Source: Acidimicrobiia bacterium
GTDB taxonomy: Bacteria > Acidobacteriota > Vicinamibacteria > Vicinamibacterales > CAVVIG01
Reading direction: 5' to 3'
DNA length: 64,000 bases
Assembly: GCA_016871175.1 (NCBI GenBank)
Contig: VFZL01000008.1
Span: forward strand, 62,001 to 126,000
Each line of letters opens with the position of its first letter. The first letter of the stretch is position 1. Shown here in pieces: positions 16,344 through 27,410 of this stretch. The notes under the pieces were generated by a model, which was not told the DNA's origin, did not search any database, and was given only the letters and a program-made list of their open reading frames with translations. Made by a program: the position numbers and the translations under genes.

Positions 16344-17762
16344 ATGTCGCAGACACAGAACGGTCTCCTCGCCAGCGTCGACTACTACTTCGATGAGGCA
16401 GCGCGATTCGTTAAGTTATCGCCTGACCTGCTGAAGCAAGTCAAAGCGGTCAACAGCGTTTACCGATTCCAGTTCCCGGTTCGCCAGCGTGACGGGAGCA
16501 TCCAGGTCATCTCCGCGTGGCGCGTGCAGCACAGTCATCATCGATTGCCCGTCAAGGGCGGCATTCGGTACAGCCCTCTGGTGGACGAGGAAGAGGTCAT
16601 GGGGCTCGCCGCCCTGATGACGTACAAATGCGCCGTGGTCGACGTCCCGTTCGGTGGCGCCAAGGGCGGCGTGCAGGTCGACCCACATGCGCTCGATATC
16701 GATCAACTCGAGCGGATCACGAGGCGTTACACCGCGGAGCTGGTCAAGAAGAACTTCATCGGACCGGGCGTCGACGTGCCGGCCCCGGACTATGGCACGG
16801 GCGAGCGCGAGATGTCCTGGATTGCTGATACCTACGCGGCGCTCAACCCGGGCCATCTCGACGCGTTCGCGTGCGTCACTGGCAAGCCCACCACACAGAA
16901 TGGAATCCACGGGCGACGTGAAGCGACGGGACGCGGGTTGTTCTTCGCGGTACGCGAGGCATGCCTGCAGACCGCGGACATGAAAGTGCTGGGCCTGGCG
17001 CCCGGTCTCGCAGACAAGCGCGTCGTCGTGCAGGGGCTCGGCAACGTCGGGTATCACGCGGCGAAGTTCTGCCGCGAGGGAGGCGCCGTCATTGTCGCCG
17101 TCGCCGAGCGAGAAGGGGCAATCTACAAGCCGAGTGGCCTGGACGAAGACGCGGTGCTTGCGCACCGGAAGGCCACCGGATCGATCCTCAATTTCCCGGG
17201 CGCCACCAACATCCCGCGATCGCTCGACGCGCTCGAGCTCGACTGCGATATTCTCATTCCGGCCGCGCTCGAGAACCAGATCACCAGCGAGAATGCGCCG
17301 CGAATCCGCGCACGGATTATCCTCGAGGGCGCAAACGGTCCGACCACGCCGGACGGAGAAGCGATTCTGCTGGAGAGGAACACGCTGATCATCCCAGACG
17401 TGTACGCCAACGCCGGTGGCGTCACCGTGTCGTACTTCGAGTGGCTGAAGAACCTGGCGCACATCAAGTTCGGCCGCCTCGAGAAACGGAACGCCCTGGC
17501 GTCTGCACGCCGGATGCTCCAGGCCGTGGAATGGGCCTCCGGCACAACCTTCACCGACGTGCAGCGGGCCGAGCTCATGCCTGAATTGGACGAGGCGACG
17601 ATCGTCAACTCAGGGCTCGAGGAAACGATGGTGAGCGCGTATCACGAGCTGCTCGCCACGAGGGACCGCGAGCCCGGCATCAGAGACTTGCGAACCGCCG
17701 CTTTTGTCAACGCGATCGAGAAGGTCGGGCAGTCGTATCTGGAGCTGGGGATCTTTCCGTAG
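16344..17762 (+). CDS. gdhA: Glu/Leu/Phe/Val dehydrogenase (glutamate dehydrogenase)
   Basis: The 472-residue enzyme shows the substrate-binding segment '[14 protein letters not shown]', the catalytic Lys region '[17 protein letters not shown]', '[21 protein letters not shown]', and a Rossmann fold with '[16 protein letters not shown]'. It interconverts glutamate and 2-oxoglutarate with NAD(P). The ATG at 16344 matches the family N-terminus. The cell also has GltBD in this window, so ammonium assimilation can run through either route. The trehalose genes follow after an intergenic palindrome. Confidence 0.9.
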   Translation: MSQTQNGLLASVDYYFDEAARFVKLSPDLLKQVKAVNSVYRFQFPVRQRDGSIQVISAWRVQHSHHRLPVKGGIRYSPLVDEEEVMGLAALMTYKCAVVDVPFGGAKGGVQVDPHALDIDQLERITRRYTAELVKKNFIGPGVDVPAPDYGTGEREMSWIADTYAALNPGHLDAFACVTGKPTTQNGIHGRREATGRGLFFAVREACLQTADMKVLGLAPGLADKRVVVQGLGNVGYHAAKFCREGGAVIVAVAEREGAIYKPSGLDEDAVLAHRKATGSILNFPGATNIPRSLDALELDCDILIPAALENQITSENAPRIRARIILEGANGPTTPDGEAILLERNTLIIPDVYANAGGVTVSYFEWLKNLAHIKFGRLEKRNALASARRMLQAVEWASGTTFTDVQRAELMPELDEATIVNSGLEETMVSAYHELLATRDREPGIRDLRTAAFVNAIEKVGQSYLELGIFP

Positions 17763-17816
17763 TCACGAAGTCACACGTCATCAGGTCCCCGCTGGCCTTC
17801 GAAAACGGCTCAGGTG

Positions 17817-17842
17817 TTCTCGCGAGCGGCCGCTCGCGAGAA
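17817..17842. repeat. Perfect 26-bp palindrome
   Basis: The sequence is its own reverse complement over 26 bases, with core GAGCGGCCGCTC and ends TTCTC...GAGAA. It lies 54 bases after the gdhA stop and 7 bases before the preferred otsA start. No T-run follows, so an operator or cruciform is as likely as a terminator. Confidence 0.7.
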
Positions 17843-17849
17843 TACGCCG

Positions 17850-19598
17850 ATGTTCAGCGTCTCGCGGCTGCTGTGGGCTCTCGTGGCTGGATCCGATGAG
17901 GCGGCGCGCGTCGCGTCGGCCTCTCTCACCGCCGTGGGCGCCGTTGTGTCTTCACTGACTCAGCCGGCTCGTGCTTTTCCCTGTCCCACGGTCTACGACG
18001 CGAGACACGCGGCGGTTGAGCCTCCGGAGCCCAATCCGCTCGCGACGGCCGGACCCTGGACCGCCGCCCGTCTGCGGGGCGTGCTGAACGACAACCTTCG
18101 AGGCCAGCGGGTCATCGTGGTGGCGAATCGCGAGCCGCGGATCCATGAGCGGACGCCCGACGGCGATGTCGTGGTCCGTCACCCCGCGAGTGGACTGGTC
18201 ACGGCGCTCGAGCCGGTGATGCGCGCGTGCTCCGGCGTGTGGGTCGCCCACGGCAGCGGGTCGGCGGACCGGGACCATTCGGACCACAACGGGCGATGCC
18301 TGGTCTCGACCGGCGACGCCGAGTACGCCATTCATCGTGTCTGGTTGTCGGACGAAGAGGAGCGCGGCTACTACTACGGGTTCGCCAACGAGGCCCTCTG
18401 GCCGCTGTGCCACCTCGCCCATGCCCATCCGGTGTTCCGCCGCGACGATTGGCTCCACTATCAGCGCGTGAATCAGCGCTTCGCGGACGCGGTGATCGCG
18501 GAGGCCGACTGCAACGATCCGATCGTGCTCGTCCAGGACTACCACTTCGCGCTGGTGCCGCGCATGTTGCGCAAGCGCCTGCCGCGAGCGACGATCCTGA
18601 CCTTTTGGCACATCCCGTGGCCCAACGCGGAGCATTTCGCGATCTGCCCCTACCACGAGCCGCTGCTCGAAGGTCTGTTGGGCAGCAGCATTGTCGGATT
18701 CCAGACGCCGCAACATGGGCACAATTTCCTGGAGAGCGTCGATCGCAGCCTGGAGGCGCGGATCGAGCGCGGCGACATGGCGGTGGTCTGCCAGCGGCAG
18801 AAGACGCTCGTACGCGCGTACCCCATCTCGATCGAGTGGCCGTCGAGACTTGCGTCCGATTCGCCGGATATCCCGTCGTGTCGACGAGCTGTCCGCGAGG
18901 AGTTGGGATTGCCGACCGACGCCAATCTCGTCGTGTCGGTGGATCGGCTCGACTACACCAAAGGGATCGGTGAGCGCCTCCGTTCGTTCGAGCACACGCT
19001 GGAGCGATGGCAGGGGCCGGTCGGCTCGTTGGCGTTCGTGCAAGTCGGCGCGCCGAGCCGTGTGCGCATCGAACGGTATCGCGAGTTCGGTGACCTCGTT
19101 CGCAGCGAGGCGGCTCGCATCAACGCGCGTCTCGGCCGGGAGTATTTCAGACCCATCATCCTGGATGAGCGCCACTACGAGCCGCCAGAAGTCTTTAGGC
19201 TCTATCGAGCAGCCGACGTGTGCTACGTCAGCAGCTTGCACGACGGCATGAACCTCGTGGCCAAGGAGTTCGCCTCCGCACGCGACGACGAACAAGGTGT
19301 CTTGCTGCTGAGTCGATGCGCCGGTGCGGCACGGGAACTCACGGAGGCGCTCGTCGTGAACCCGTATGACATCGAGGCGGTGGCGGACATCCTCATCGCC
19401 GCGCTCTCCATGGGGACGAAGGAGCAGCGCGAGCGGATGCAGGCCTTGCGTCGCCAGATCGCGGAGCACAACGTTTATCGGTGGGCCGGACGCATATTGC
19501 TCGACGCCACTCGGCTTCGCTATCGGGAACGACTCCAGGATCGGCTGCAGATGCGCTTGTCCGCGAGACGAATCGAACGCGCCACACGCTTTGCGTGA
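17850..19598 (+). CDS. otsA: Trehalose-6-phosphate synthase-like GT20 glycosyltransferase
   Basis: GT20 motifs are present in order: 'VIVVANREPRIHE' (~residue 95), 'GLVTALEPVM', 'LVQDYHFALVPRML', 'FWHIPWPNAEHFAICP', 'SVDRLDYTKGI' and 'SSLHDGMNLVAKEF'. The enzyme should join UDP- or GDP-glucose to a sugar phosphate. The variant 'NREP' in place of the usual OtsA N-terminal loop, and an extra ~85-residue N-terminus, mark a sub-branch whose acceptor could differ (glucosylglycerol-phosphate type, for example). No phosphatase domain or otsB gene is in the window. It lies 17 bases ahead of treS, probably as an operon. Confidence 0.8.
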   Translation: MFSVSRLLWALVAGSDEAARVASASLTAVGAVVSSLTQPARAFPCPTVYDARHAAVEPPEPNPLATAGPWTAARLRGVLNDNLRGQRVIVVANREPRIHERTPDGDVVVRHPASGLVTALEPVMRACSGVWVAHGSGSADRDHSDHNGRCLVSTGDAEYAIHRVWLSDEEERGYYYGFANEALWPLCHLAHAHPVFRRDDWLHYQRVNQRFADAVIAEADCNDPIVLVQDYHFALVPRMLRKRLPRATILTFWHIPWPNAEHFAICPYHEPLLEGLLGSSIVGFQTPQHGHNFLESVDRSLEARIERGDMAVVCQRQKTLVRAYPISIEWPSRLASDSPDIPSCRRAVREELGLPTDANLVVSVDRLDYTKGIGERLRSFEHTLERWQGPVGSLAFVQVGAPSRVRIERYREFGDLVRSEAARINARLGREYFRPIILDERHYEPPEVFRLYRAADVCYVSSLHDGMNLVAKEFASARDDEQGVLLLSRCAGAARELTEALVVNPYDIEAVADILIAALSMGTKEQRERMQALRRQIAEHNVYRWAGRILLDATRLRYRERLQDRLQMRLSARRIERATRFA

Positions 19599-19615
19599 CT
19601 CTGCTCGCCGATCCG

Positions 19616-21259
<1,644 letters not shown>

Positions 21260-21306
21260 CGCACGCAGCAACGCGAACGGCCCAGGGATGCCGATGTGAC
21301 CCTGTG

Positions 21307-23766
21307 TCACGACCGCCGACGCCAAGCCGATGACCATGCTGCGAGCGCGAGGATGACCACGGCGCCGCCAGTGCCGAACCGTATCCACGATTGCCAGAGC
21401 TCAGGCGGACGGTCCCCTGCCGGCGCCATTGTGTCGACGACATGCGCACCGAGCAACGCCACTTGATCCGTGATGCGAATGGGATTCTCCTGGGTCGGAG
21501 GCGCAGTTCCAGGCCGTTCGATGCTGAACCATCGATAGCCGGTCTCCGCCGGGAGCCACTCGAGGAACACTGTCTCGCGCATCCAGAGGACGCCGTCGAG
21601 AAGCCCCGGTTCCAGGCTTGCCATCACGCGCAGGCGGACCGATCGTCCCAGCGACTCGACCGCGATGTCGTCGCCGAGATCGCGATTCAGCACATGGAGG
21701 GTCCGAACGCTCGCGACCACGGGGACGATTGGAGCGGCCGGCCCTGCTGTCGGGTCACTTGGATCCCGTGGCTCACGCCGCAGCAACAGCCATGGGTTCG
21801 CTCGTTCCTCGTCGGTCCGATCAAGAGAGCCGGCAAAGGTGAATCGCGACCGGTCGATGAACGCCTCGGTCACACCGCCGAGGCGCACGCTTCGCGGCCC
21901 CGCGGTGATCGTGGAGAGCGGGCTCTCCGTGTCGTGGACCCGAAATGGCGTGATCAGCATTCCTGGCGTCGGCGTAAGACCGAGACGTGTCCACCAACCA
22001 GGTTTGTCAGCGTCGTTGAATGAGCCCAGCATCGGGAGGGTGGTTCGAAGGACGACGACGTCCGTGCCTGCGCGTGTTGCGTGCCCGGTGCCGACCAGGC
22101 GTTCCCAGGCCGGCGGAGGCCAGGCGACCAGGGCGACGGTGGAGACCAGCGCAGCGCCCCCAGCGCCGAGGACGGTCGCTCGGCTGAATCGCGTCGCGAA
22201 TACCAGCAGCAACGAGGCGGCGACGACTGGCAAGGCATACCACTTGAACGTCGCGACTCGGCGATGAGCCGCACTCACCCGGGCGGCGACATCGGACCGC
22301 AAGTCGCGAGTGTGTAGTCCAACCAACGCCGGGGTGAGTCGCTCCAGCAGGTGCCTCTCGAGTTGCGCACGGCTGTCGTCCAGCGCCGTGCCCTCGGGCG
22401 GCGTCACCAACACCGAGGTCGCGGCGCCAATCGATGACCGCCACAATGCCCGTCCGACCTGCGGCGGCACGAAGGCCTTCGGCGCCGCACCGTAGCGCGC
22501 CCAGTACTCGTCGTCTGGCGGCTGGAGACGATCGACATCGAACGGCACGCGCGGCATCCAGGCGCGCATGGACGCCGTTCCTGTGATGCCGGGCAATCGC
22601 GGTGTGAGTGATGCGGACGCCGCAGCGCCGCGCGCAGGCACAATGGCCGCAACCTCGAACTGTCCAGTATCGCTGCCTATCGATCCGTCGCGGTGCTTGA
22701 CGGGATACTCGAGCGAGACCGCTTCGCCCACCGATGCACTCAGACGTGTCGCGGTCCACTCGGTCAGCAGGATCGGCGGGTGTTCGAGCTCCTCGGCCTT
22801 CACATCCGGAGCCACGGCTTGCAGCTCGATGCTCGTGACGAACGAATAGGGCACTTCGCGGTCACCCAGTCGAATGCGCGACACCATCGTGGTCAGCGCT
22901 GGTGTCGGGATTGCTCCGATCGCAAGCGAGGACTCCGTGACAGCCTCGATGACCGGATCGTCAAGGGTGCCGTCTCGGCTGCCGACAAGCCACCCGCGGA
23001 GTGCCGGGTCGGCGCGCACGTGCAGTCCGTAGTCGTCGAGGGTCAGAATGGGCGCGACGTCAATCCGGAGGCCAGCCGTGCTACCCGCGGTGGGGGCCGT
23101 CAGCCGCGCGTCGTCTGTCACGATCGCATTGACGCGTCCTTCCCACATCGAGCCGGCCTGCAGCGTCCTGAGCGAGACGTACGCCGCCAACGCGTCGCGC
23201 GATGTGTCGAGCGGGGACAGGGCGCCGATCGCGTCGGCGCGCTCAGCCACGCGGAGCCTGAGCGAACGCACCGAGTCGTCACGTCGCCCGTGCAACGTCC
23301 ACAATGGCACGTCTGCAGCGAATGGGATGGTGATGGTGGCGTATGCGCCGACGTTCGTGGCCAACGCGGATGCCAGCGCCGAGCTCAGCACGACGTCATC
23401 CTCCGATGGCCCGTGGATGGTGGATCGATCGTGAAAACGCCAGAAGCGATCGTCGACACCGTAGATGATGACGTGCGGGATCGGCGACTCGCGTCCGTCA
23501 ACCGTCGCCGTGCCGTCCAGCACGATGATCGGCACGGCGTTGCCGAGAACGGCGTGCTGCTCGGCCAACGCCTCCCGCACGAAACGCGGCGCGACCAGAG
23601 CGGCCGAGGCACGTCCGAGCCTCGGGGTGAGCTCCCTCTCGAATCGACCGACGATCGATTGCTGAAGGAGCACCGGTAGACTCGCACACACGACCGCCAA
23701 TGCTAGGGCAAGCACAGGACCGAATCGCGTTCGGCGAGAGGCGCTGAGGTTCGAGGGCGATGGCAT
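21307..23766 (-). CDS. FtsX/MacB-like membrane protein, unusual
   Basis: It has one N-terminal membrane segment, a very large periplasmic region (~residues 45-500), a central hydrophobic pair (VVAASLLLVFATRF and following), a second periplasmic domain and a final C-terminal membrane segment. The second periplasmic domain reads 'PVVASVRTLHVLNRDLGDDI' and 'ETVFLEWLPAETGYRWFSI', a pattern I know from ABC-transporter permeases of the FtsX group. The usual three-helix FtsX core looks reduced. No ATPase gene is adjacent. Function is unclear: a solitary MacB-like periplasmic adaptor is possible. Confidence 0.5.
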   Translation of the reverse strand: MPSPSNLSASRRTRFGPVLALALAVVCASLPVLLQQSIVGRFERELTPRLGRASAALVAPRFVREALAEQHAVLGNAVPIIVLDGTATVDGRESPIPHVIIYGVDDRFWRFHDRSTIHGPSEDDVVLSSALASALATNVGAYATITIPFAADVPLWTLHGRRDDSVRSLRLRVAERADAIGALSPLDTSRDALAAYVSLRTLQAGSMWEGRVNAIVTDDARLTAPTAGSTAGLRIDVAPILTLDDYGLHVRADPALRGWLVGSRDGTLDDPVIEAVTESSLAIGAIPTPALTTMVSRIRLGDREVPYSFVTSIELQAVAPDVKAEELEHPPILLTEWTATRLSASVGEAVSLEYPVKHRDGSIGSDTGQFEVAAIVPARGAAASASLTPRLPGITGTASMRAWMPRVPFDVDRLQPPDDEYWARYGAAPKAFVPPQVGRALWRSSIGAATSVLVTPPEGTALDDSRAQLERHLLERLTPALVGLHTRDLRSDVAARVSAAHRRVATFKWYALPVVAASLLLVFATRFSRATVLGAGGAALVSTVALVAWPPPAWERLVGTGHATRAGTDVVVLRTTLPMLGSFNDADKPGWWTRLGLTPTPGMLITPFRVHDTESPLSTITAGPRSVRLGGVTEAFIDRSRFTFAGSLDRTDEERANPWLLLRREPRDPSDPTAGPAAPIVPVVASVRTLHVLNRDLGDDIAVESLGRSVRLRVMASLEPGLLDGVLWMRETVFLEWLPAETGYRWFSIERPGTAPPTQENPIRITDQVALLGAHVVDTMAPAGDRPPELWQSWIRFGTGGAVVILALAAWSSAWRRRS

Positions 23767-23807
23767 ACTGGCACCAGGCCTCACCAGGCCTGCCAGGCCG
23801 ACCTGGC

Positions 23808-24560
23808 CTAGTACCGAACTCTCAAACCACCGCCGGCGTGCAAACCGCCAAGCTTCGGCTCGGATTCCGCCCGGGTCGTGGAGATCGTGACCGTGCCATT
23901 CGAGTAGCGGACGAGCCCTTGAACGCCGAAATAACGTGAGAAATAGTACGAGACGTCGAAGCCCGCGTTGTAGCCCCAGCGTGACCTGGTCAGCCGTTCG
24001 CGCTCGACCGTATCGATGGCGATCCGATCGAATGGAAACGTTTCGCGCAGGGTCAGATTCGTGATCGTCTCCTGCTTCACTTGAAACCAGGTGGGGCCCC
24101 CGAACGCTGTCACCGCGAGGCGATCGGTGACCGGCAGGAGCCAGAGTGCGGCCAGGTGCACCAGGAGGTCGCTCCGCTCCAGCGTCGTCGAATCGTCGAG
24201 CGTGCGAGGCTGGTTGAAGTAGAACGGGTGCGGGATGCTGCCGCGGACTGGAGCGTCCTCCGTCTTCGCCCCGAAGGTGACGCCGAACCCGAAGCCCAGG
24301 TTGCCGCGGACGCGCCCCCCCGCCGTCAGGTCGTACAGCGGCTTCCTGCCGGTCTCAGGAGACGCCGTGATGGTTGCCTCCTCCAGATTGATCTCCGGTC
24401 GCGTCACTAGATCACTGCTCCGGCTCTCGGTATCGTACAAGCCATTCAGACTGATGTACCCGTTGGCACCCCATGCTCCCCAGTTCGACGACTGGGCCCG
24501 CACGGGGGAGAGGCCGAGCGTCTCGACGAGTGCGGCGGCGAGGGCGAGGGCGCGCGTCAA
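23808..24560 (-). CDS. Outer-membrane beta-barrel protein
   Basis: From the TTG at 24560 the signal peptide is MTRALALAAALVETLGLSPV, cleaved near VRAQ. The mature part has alternating strands and short turns ('GNLGFGFGVTFGAKTED', 'RWGYNAGFDVSYYFSRYF') and ends with GGGLRVRY, an aromatic C-terminus typical of BAM-inserted barrels. About 10-12 strands fit an OmpA/OmpW-like eight- to ten-strand barrel. The start codon overlaps the TGA of the M4 protease gene (TTGA), indicating translational coupling. The ligand is unknown. Confidence 0.65.
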   Translation of the reverse strand: MTRALALAAALVETLGLSPVRAQSSNWGAWGANGYISLNGLYDTESRSSDLVTRPEINLEEATITASPETGRKPLYDLTAGGRVRGNLGFGFGVTFGAKTEDAPVRGSIPHPFYFNQPRTLDDSTTLERSDLLVHLAALWLLPVTDRLAVTAFGGPTWFQVKQETITNLTLRETFPFDRIAIDTVERERLTRSRWGYNAGFDVSYYFSRYFGVQGLVRYSNGTVTISTTRAESEPKLGGLHAGGGLRVRY

Positions 24561-26194
24561 TTGACACCCACCGCATTCCACGCCTCGCGCAGCGCCCGCA
24601 CGGCGTTGCTGCCCGCCCCGTAGAGATCGGCGGCGGCCTGCAAGGTCGCCGCACGCGCCACCGAGAAGGTCGCGTTGGCTGGCATCATTTGGGTGAACGC
24701 GCGATAGGACACGCGCTCCATCTGTTCCCGATTCGCGAATCCGATACCGGTGACCGACTGGCCGGACGTGCGGTTCGTTCCCCCTTCGATCGCCAAGTAG
24801 TACGCGTGGGAGACGATAGTGGAGTTGATATGCACGCCCCCGTTGTCTTGTGGGCCGACGTAGCGACGGCTGTAGTGATCGGGATCCCCGTAGTCGCCTG
24901 GATTCGCCAGCGAACGGATGCCGCCTGGGGTCACGACGTCTTCTCCCATGAGATACTCGGCCCGCAACGGTCCATTGCCTGCCGCCTGATGGTAGAACTC
25001 TGCTCCAGCCGCGATGATGTCCGAGAATGCCTCATTCAAGGCCCCGGACTCGTTCTCGTAGATCAACTGTGAGGAGAAGTCCGTCACGCCGTGAGCGAGC
25101 TCGTGGGCGAAGATGTCCAGCGCCCCAGCCATGTAGTTCCAATTGCGGCCCGCCAGGGTGAGGCTCGCCGGCAAGCCTTCCCCGAAGACCATGACGCCGT
25201 CACCCGCGTAGAACGCGTTCACATAGAAGAGCCCGACGATGGAAATCGGTTGCGACAGCACGGCGTTCCGATCCACCGGGTGGACGAGGGACACCACTTC
25301 GAGATCCGCTCCGTCGAGTCCCCTCCGCCCGAAGCGTCGATAGAAGTAGTCATAGACGTAGCCGCTGTAGGCGTGGGCGTCGATGACAGCGGGATCGCTC
25401 CAAGCGTTATCGCTGTCCTGCCCGAGGTCGTTCGGTCCCAGCGTGACGACCCCGTTGAGAAAGGCGAGCGTCCTCTGCAGATTGCCTTTCATGTCGAACG
25501 TCAGAAGCGACGGGGGGCGCATCACGTCCTGCGCGCGGTAGGTCGAGCCCACCTTGTTGATGCTGAGCTTCTTGTTGTCGCCGAGCACGCCGCGACCGCC
25601 GCCGATCGCCGCTTGCGATTTCAGATCGTTCAGCGCGCGCAGGACCGCTCCGGTTCGTGCGTCGATGAAATAGCGATAGAGGCCTTCGGATCCGAACGCG
25701 CGACCCGTGTAGGCCAGCACGAATCGACCTTCGAGGGGCAGCACGATGAGCTCTGGTTCGTAGGTGGCTGGCAGCTCGGCTCCTGACTCCCGTGCGATCG
25801 CCTCGCGCGCGTCTGCCGCAGTCAGCGTCGGTGTGACATCATCCAGGGCAATCTGTGTCTGGACGCTGCCAAAGATGCTCATGGTGAGCCCGTCCTCGAG
25901 CTGCCGTGATAGATCCGCGCCGTACACCCGCACGCCCTTGTGAACCTGGTCGAAACGCTCGTGGGTCCTCGACTCGAGCATCGGATCGTCGCGTCGCTGG
26001 CGTAGCTTCAAACCGCCGTCGCGTGTCATGCGGTCCACCGTCGTATCCCACGAGCGCATCTCTGCGACCGACTGTGGGGCAATGCGGGACGGTTCGGTGG
26101 CGGACTGCGCTCCAACGTGGAGCGTCGCCGAAGGAGCCGTCAGCAACACGGCAAAGGCAATGGCCGCACGAAGCGGTGTGTTGGACGCTTGCAC
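24557..26194 (-). CDS. Secreted M4 (thermolysin-like) metalloprotease
   Basis: A signal peptide (ending near LHVGAQ) is followed by an FTP/PepSY-type propeptide (~residues 30-200) and the M4 catalytic domain. The zinc motif is 'FAHELAHGVTDF', the third ligand Glu lies in 'SGALNEAFSDI', and the transition-state His in 'DNGGVHINSTI'. The enzyme should mature by autocleavage and act outside the cell. At 545 residues it is typical. A GTG start at 26194 is supported by AAGGAG about 9 bases upstream. It is coupled to the downstream beta-barrel gene. Confidence 0.9.
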   Translation of the reverse strand: MQASNTPLRAAIAFAVLLTAPSATLHVGAQSATEPSRIAPQSVAEMRSWDTTVDRMTRDGGLKLRQRRDDPMLESRTHERFDQVHKGVRVYGADLSRQLEDGLTMSIFGSVQTQIALDDVTPTLTAADAREAIARESGAELPATYEPELIVLPLEGRFVLAYTGRAFGSEGLYRYFIDARTGAVLRALNDLKSQAAIGGGRGVLGDNKKLSINKVGSTYRAQDVMRPPSLLTFDMKGNLQRTLAFLNGVVTLGPNDLGQDSDNAWSDPAVIDAHAYSGYVYDYFYRRFGRRGLDGADLEVVSLVHPVDRNAVLSQPISIVGLFYVNAFYAGDGVMVFGEGLPASLTLAGRNWNYMAGALDIFAHELAHGVTDFSSQLIYENESGALNEAFSDIIAAGAEFYHQAAGNGPLRAEYLMGEDVVTPGGIRSLANPGDYGDPDHYSRRYVGPQDNGGVHINSTIVSHAYYLAIEGGTNRTSGQSVTGIGFANREQMERVSYRAFTQMMPANATFSVARAATLQAAADLYGAGSNAVRALREAWNAVGVN

Positions 26195-26301
26195 CGAGGT
26201 TCTCCTTCTGGGCTAGGCCGAGGTCAGACCAGTGGACCGCATGTCGGCGGGAGGTGTGGGCCGGGTTCGAGGGGTCAAACGACTTCTACGATAACGCGAG
26301 A

Positions 26302-26329
26302 CGGCGGTGAGCGCGCTCACACACCGCCG
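26302..26329 (-). terminator. Hairpin after the TlpA gene
   Basis: An inverted repeat centred on GTGAGCGCGCTCAC is extended by CGGCG and CGCCG arms with a 2-base bulge. It lies about 75 bases after the TlpA-like stop and before the M4 gene. There is no T-run, so the terminator call is tentative. Confidence 0.4.
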
Positions 26330-26401
26330 ATGCCGTTGCCAAATCGTGCAAGGAGTGACAAGCGCTCAGCCGAAGATGGGCGCTTGGGCCGATGGTGTCG
26401 A

Positions 26402-27244
26402 TCACTTGGCGGCAAGGACGCGTTCGACGATCGTTTTCGCCAATGGCGGACTGATCGTGCATGAGGGATCGTCAATCCGGCACTTGGCCACCGAAAGCCC
26501 GCAGCCACAGGTGCACGACTCGGAGTTCAAGGCGTTGAGCACTTCGCCTCGCTTCCCCTCGGGCACTTGCGAGAGATCCACCCCGGGGATGTCCTTGATC
26601 TGCGAGACATCGTCATCGTTCATGCGTGACGGATCGTCGATGCGCTTGACGTCTGCGTTGGCCTCGAGGCCGGCGAGCACTCTCGCCGTGGCCTCCGTCT
26701 CCCGTGCGTGGAGAATTCCGATATGGCGTTGCGCGATGCGTCCCTCCGTATCGAGAAAGAACGTCGTCGGCAGGGCTGCCACGCCAGGGAACCGGTCCTC
26801 GATCTCCGGTGTCGTCATCACGATCGGGTAGTTCACCTTGTACTGGGATGCGAACTCGCGCACTTTGTCGATCGGCCCTTCGTCCTCGGAGATGCCGATG
26901 ACGATGAGGCGATCGCGATACTTTGTCTGGAGGGCGACGAGGTCGGGGATTTCAGCGCGACACGGGCCGCACCACGTGGCCCAGAAGTTCACGAGGACCA
27001 TCTTGCCCTTCCAGTCGGTCGACGACAGCCCCTTGCCGTCCAGATCCGTGAGCGTGAACGGGTCGATGCGTGTGGGCTCTTTCAGGAGCTCGACCGTCAC
27101 GCGTTCGCCAGCGTCCTTGGTGATGTCTCCGCCGTCGACGATGGACGATACCGGGGCGTTGACAGGCTGAGCTGGCCCACACCGGACCGTGATCGACGCG
27201 ACGGCGACGAGCCCAGCGAAAGCGAGCGCTCGGTTTCCGATCAT
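26402..27244 (-). CDS. TlpA-like thiol-disulfide oxidoreductase with Cys-rich tail
   Basis: A membrane or signal segment (ALAFAGLVAVASITV) precedes a thioredoxin-like domain with active site 'WATWCGPCRAEIP' and the cis-Pro loop 'AALPTTFFLD'. The last ~60 residues add 'CTCGCGLSVAKC' and 'DDPSC', five cysteines that are not part of ordinary TlpA proteins. The protein should act in the periplasm, for example in reducing apocytochrome c thiols, which fits the neighbouring octahaem cytochrome gene. The start is uncertain: ATG at 27244 with AGGAT upstream is preferred over 27289. The Cys after 'SITVR' is not in a good lipobox. Confidence 0.75.
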   Translation of the reverse strand: MIGNRALAFAGLVAVASITVRCGPAQPVNAPVSSIVDGGDITKDAGERVTVELLKEPTRIDPFTLTDLDGKGLSSTDWKGKMVLVNFWATWCGPCRAEIPDLVALQTKYRDRLIVIGISEDEGPIDKVREFASQYKVNYPIVMTTPEIEDRFPGVAALPTTFFLDTEGRIAQRHIGILHARETEATARVLAGLEANADVKRIDDPSRMNDDDVSQIKDIPGVDLSQVPEGKRGEVLNALNSESCTCGCGLSVAKCRIDDPSCTISPPLAKTIVERVLAAK

Positions 27245-27410
27245 GAGAAAGATCCTAGCAGTATTGATGGCGTGTTTCATGCGGTGCACCTCGGGGCAGG
27301 CCGCTCGTAGCCAGGCGGCACGAGCGGCGCCAGCACCCGTGCGAACCGTGCATGCAGCCGCCGCACCGACCTGTCGCGTCCGCCATCACACTGCGGACTG
27401 GGGCCCGGAG

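Noticed and set aside
16416-17462. Open frames antisense to gdhA and otsA
   Set aside because: They overlap well-supported genes and have no start context or recognisable domains.
22007-22759. Alternative frames inside the FtsX-like gene
   Set aside because: The 825-codon frame has continuous hydrophobic and domain structure; the others are shadows.
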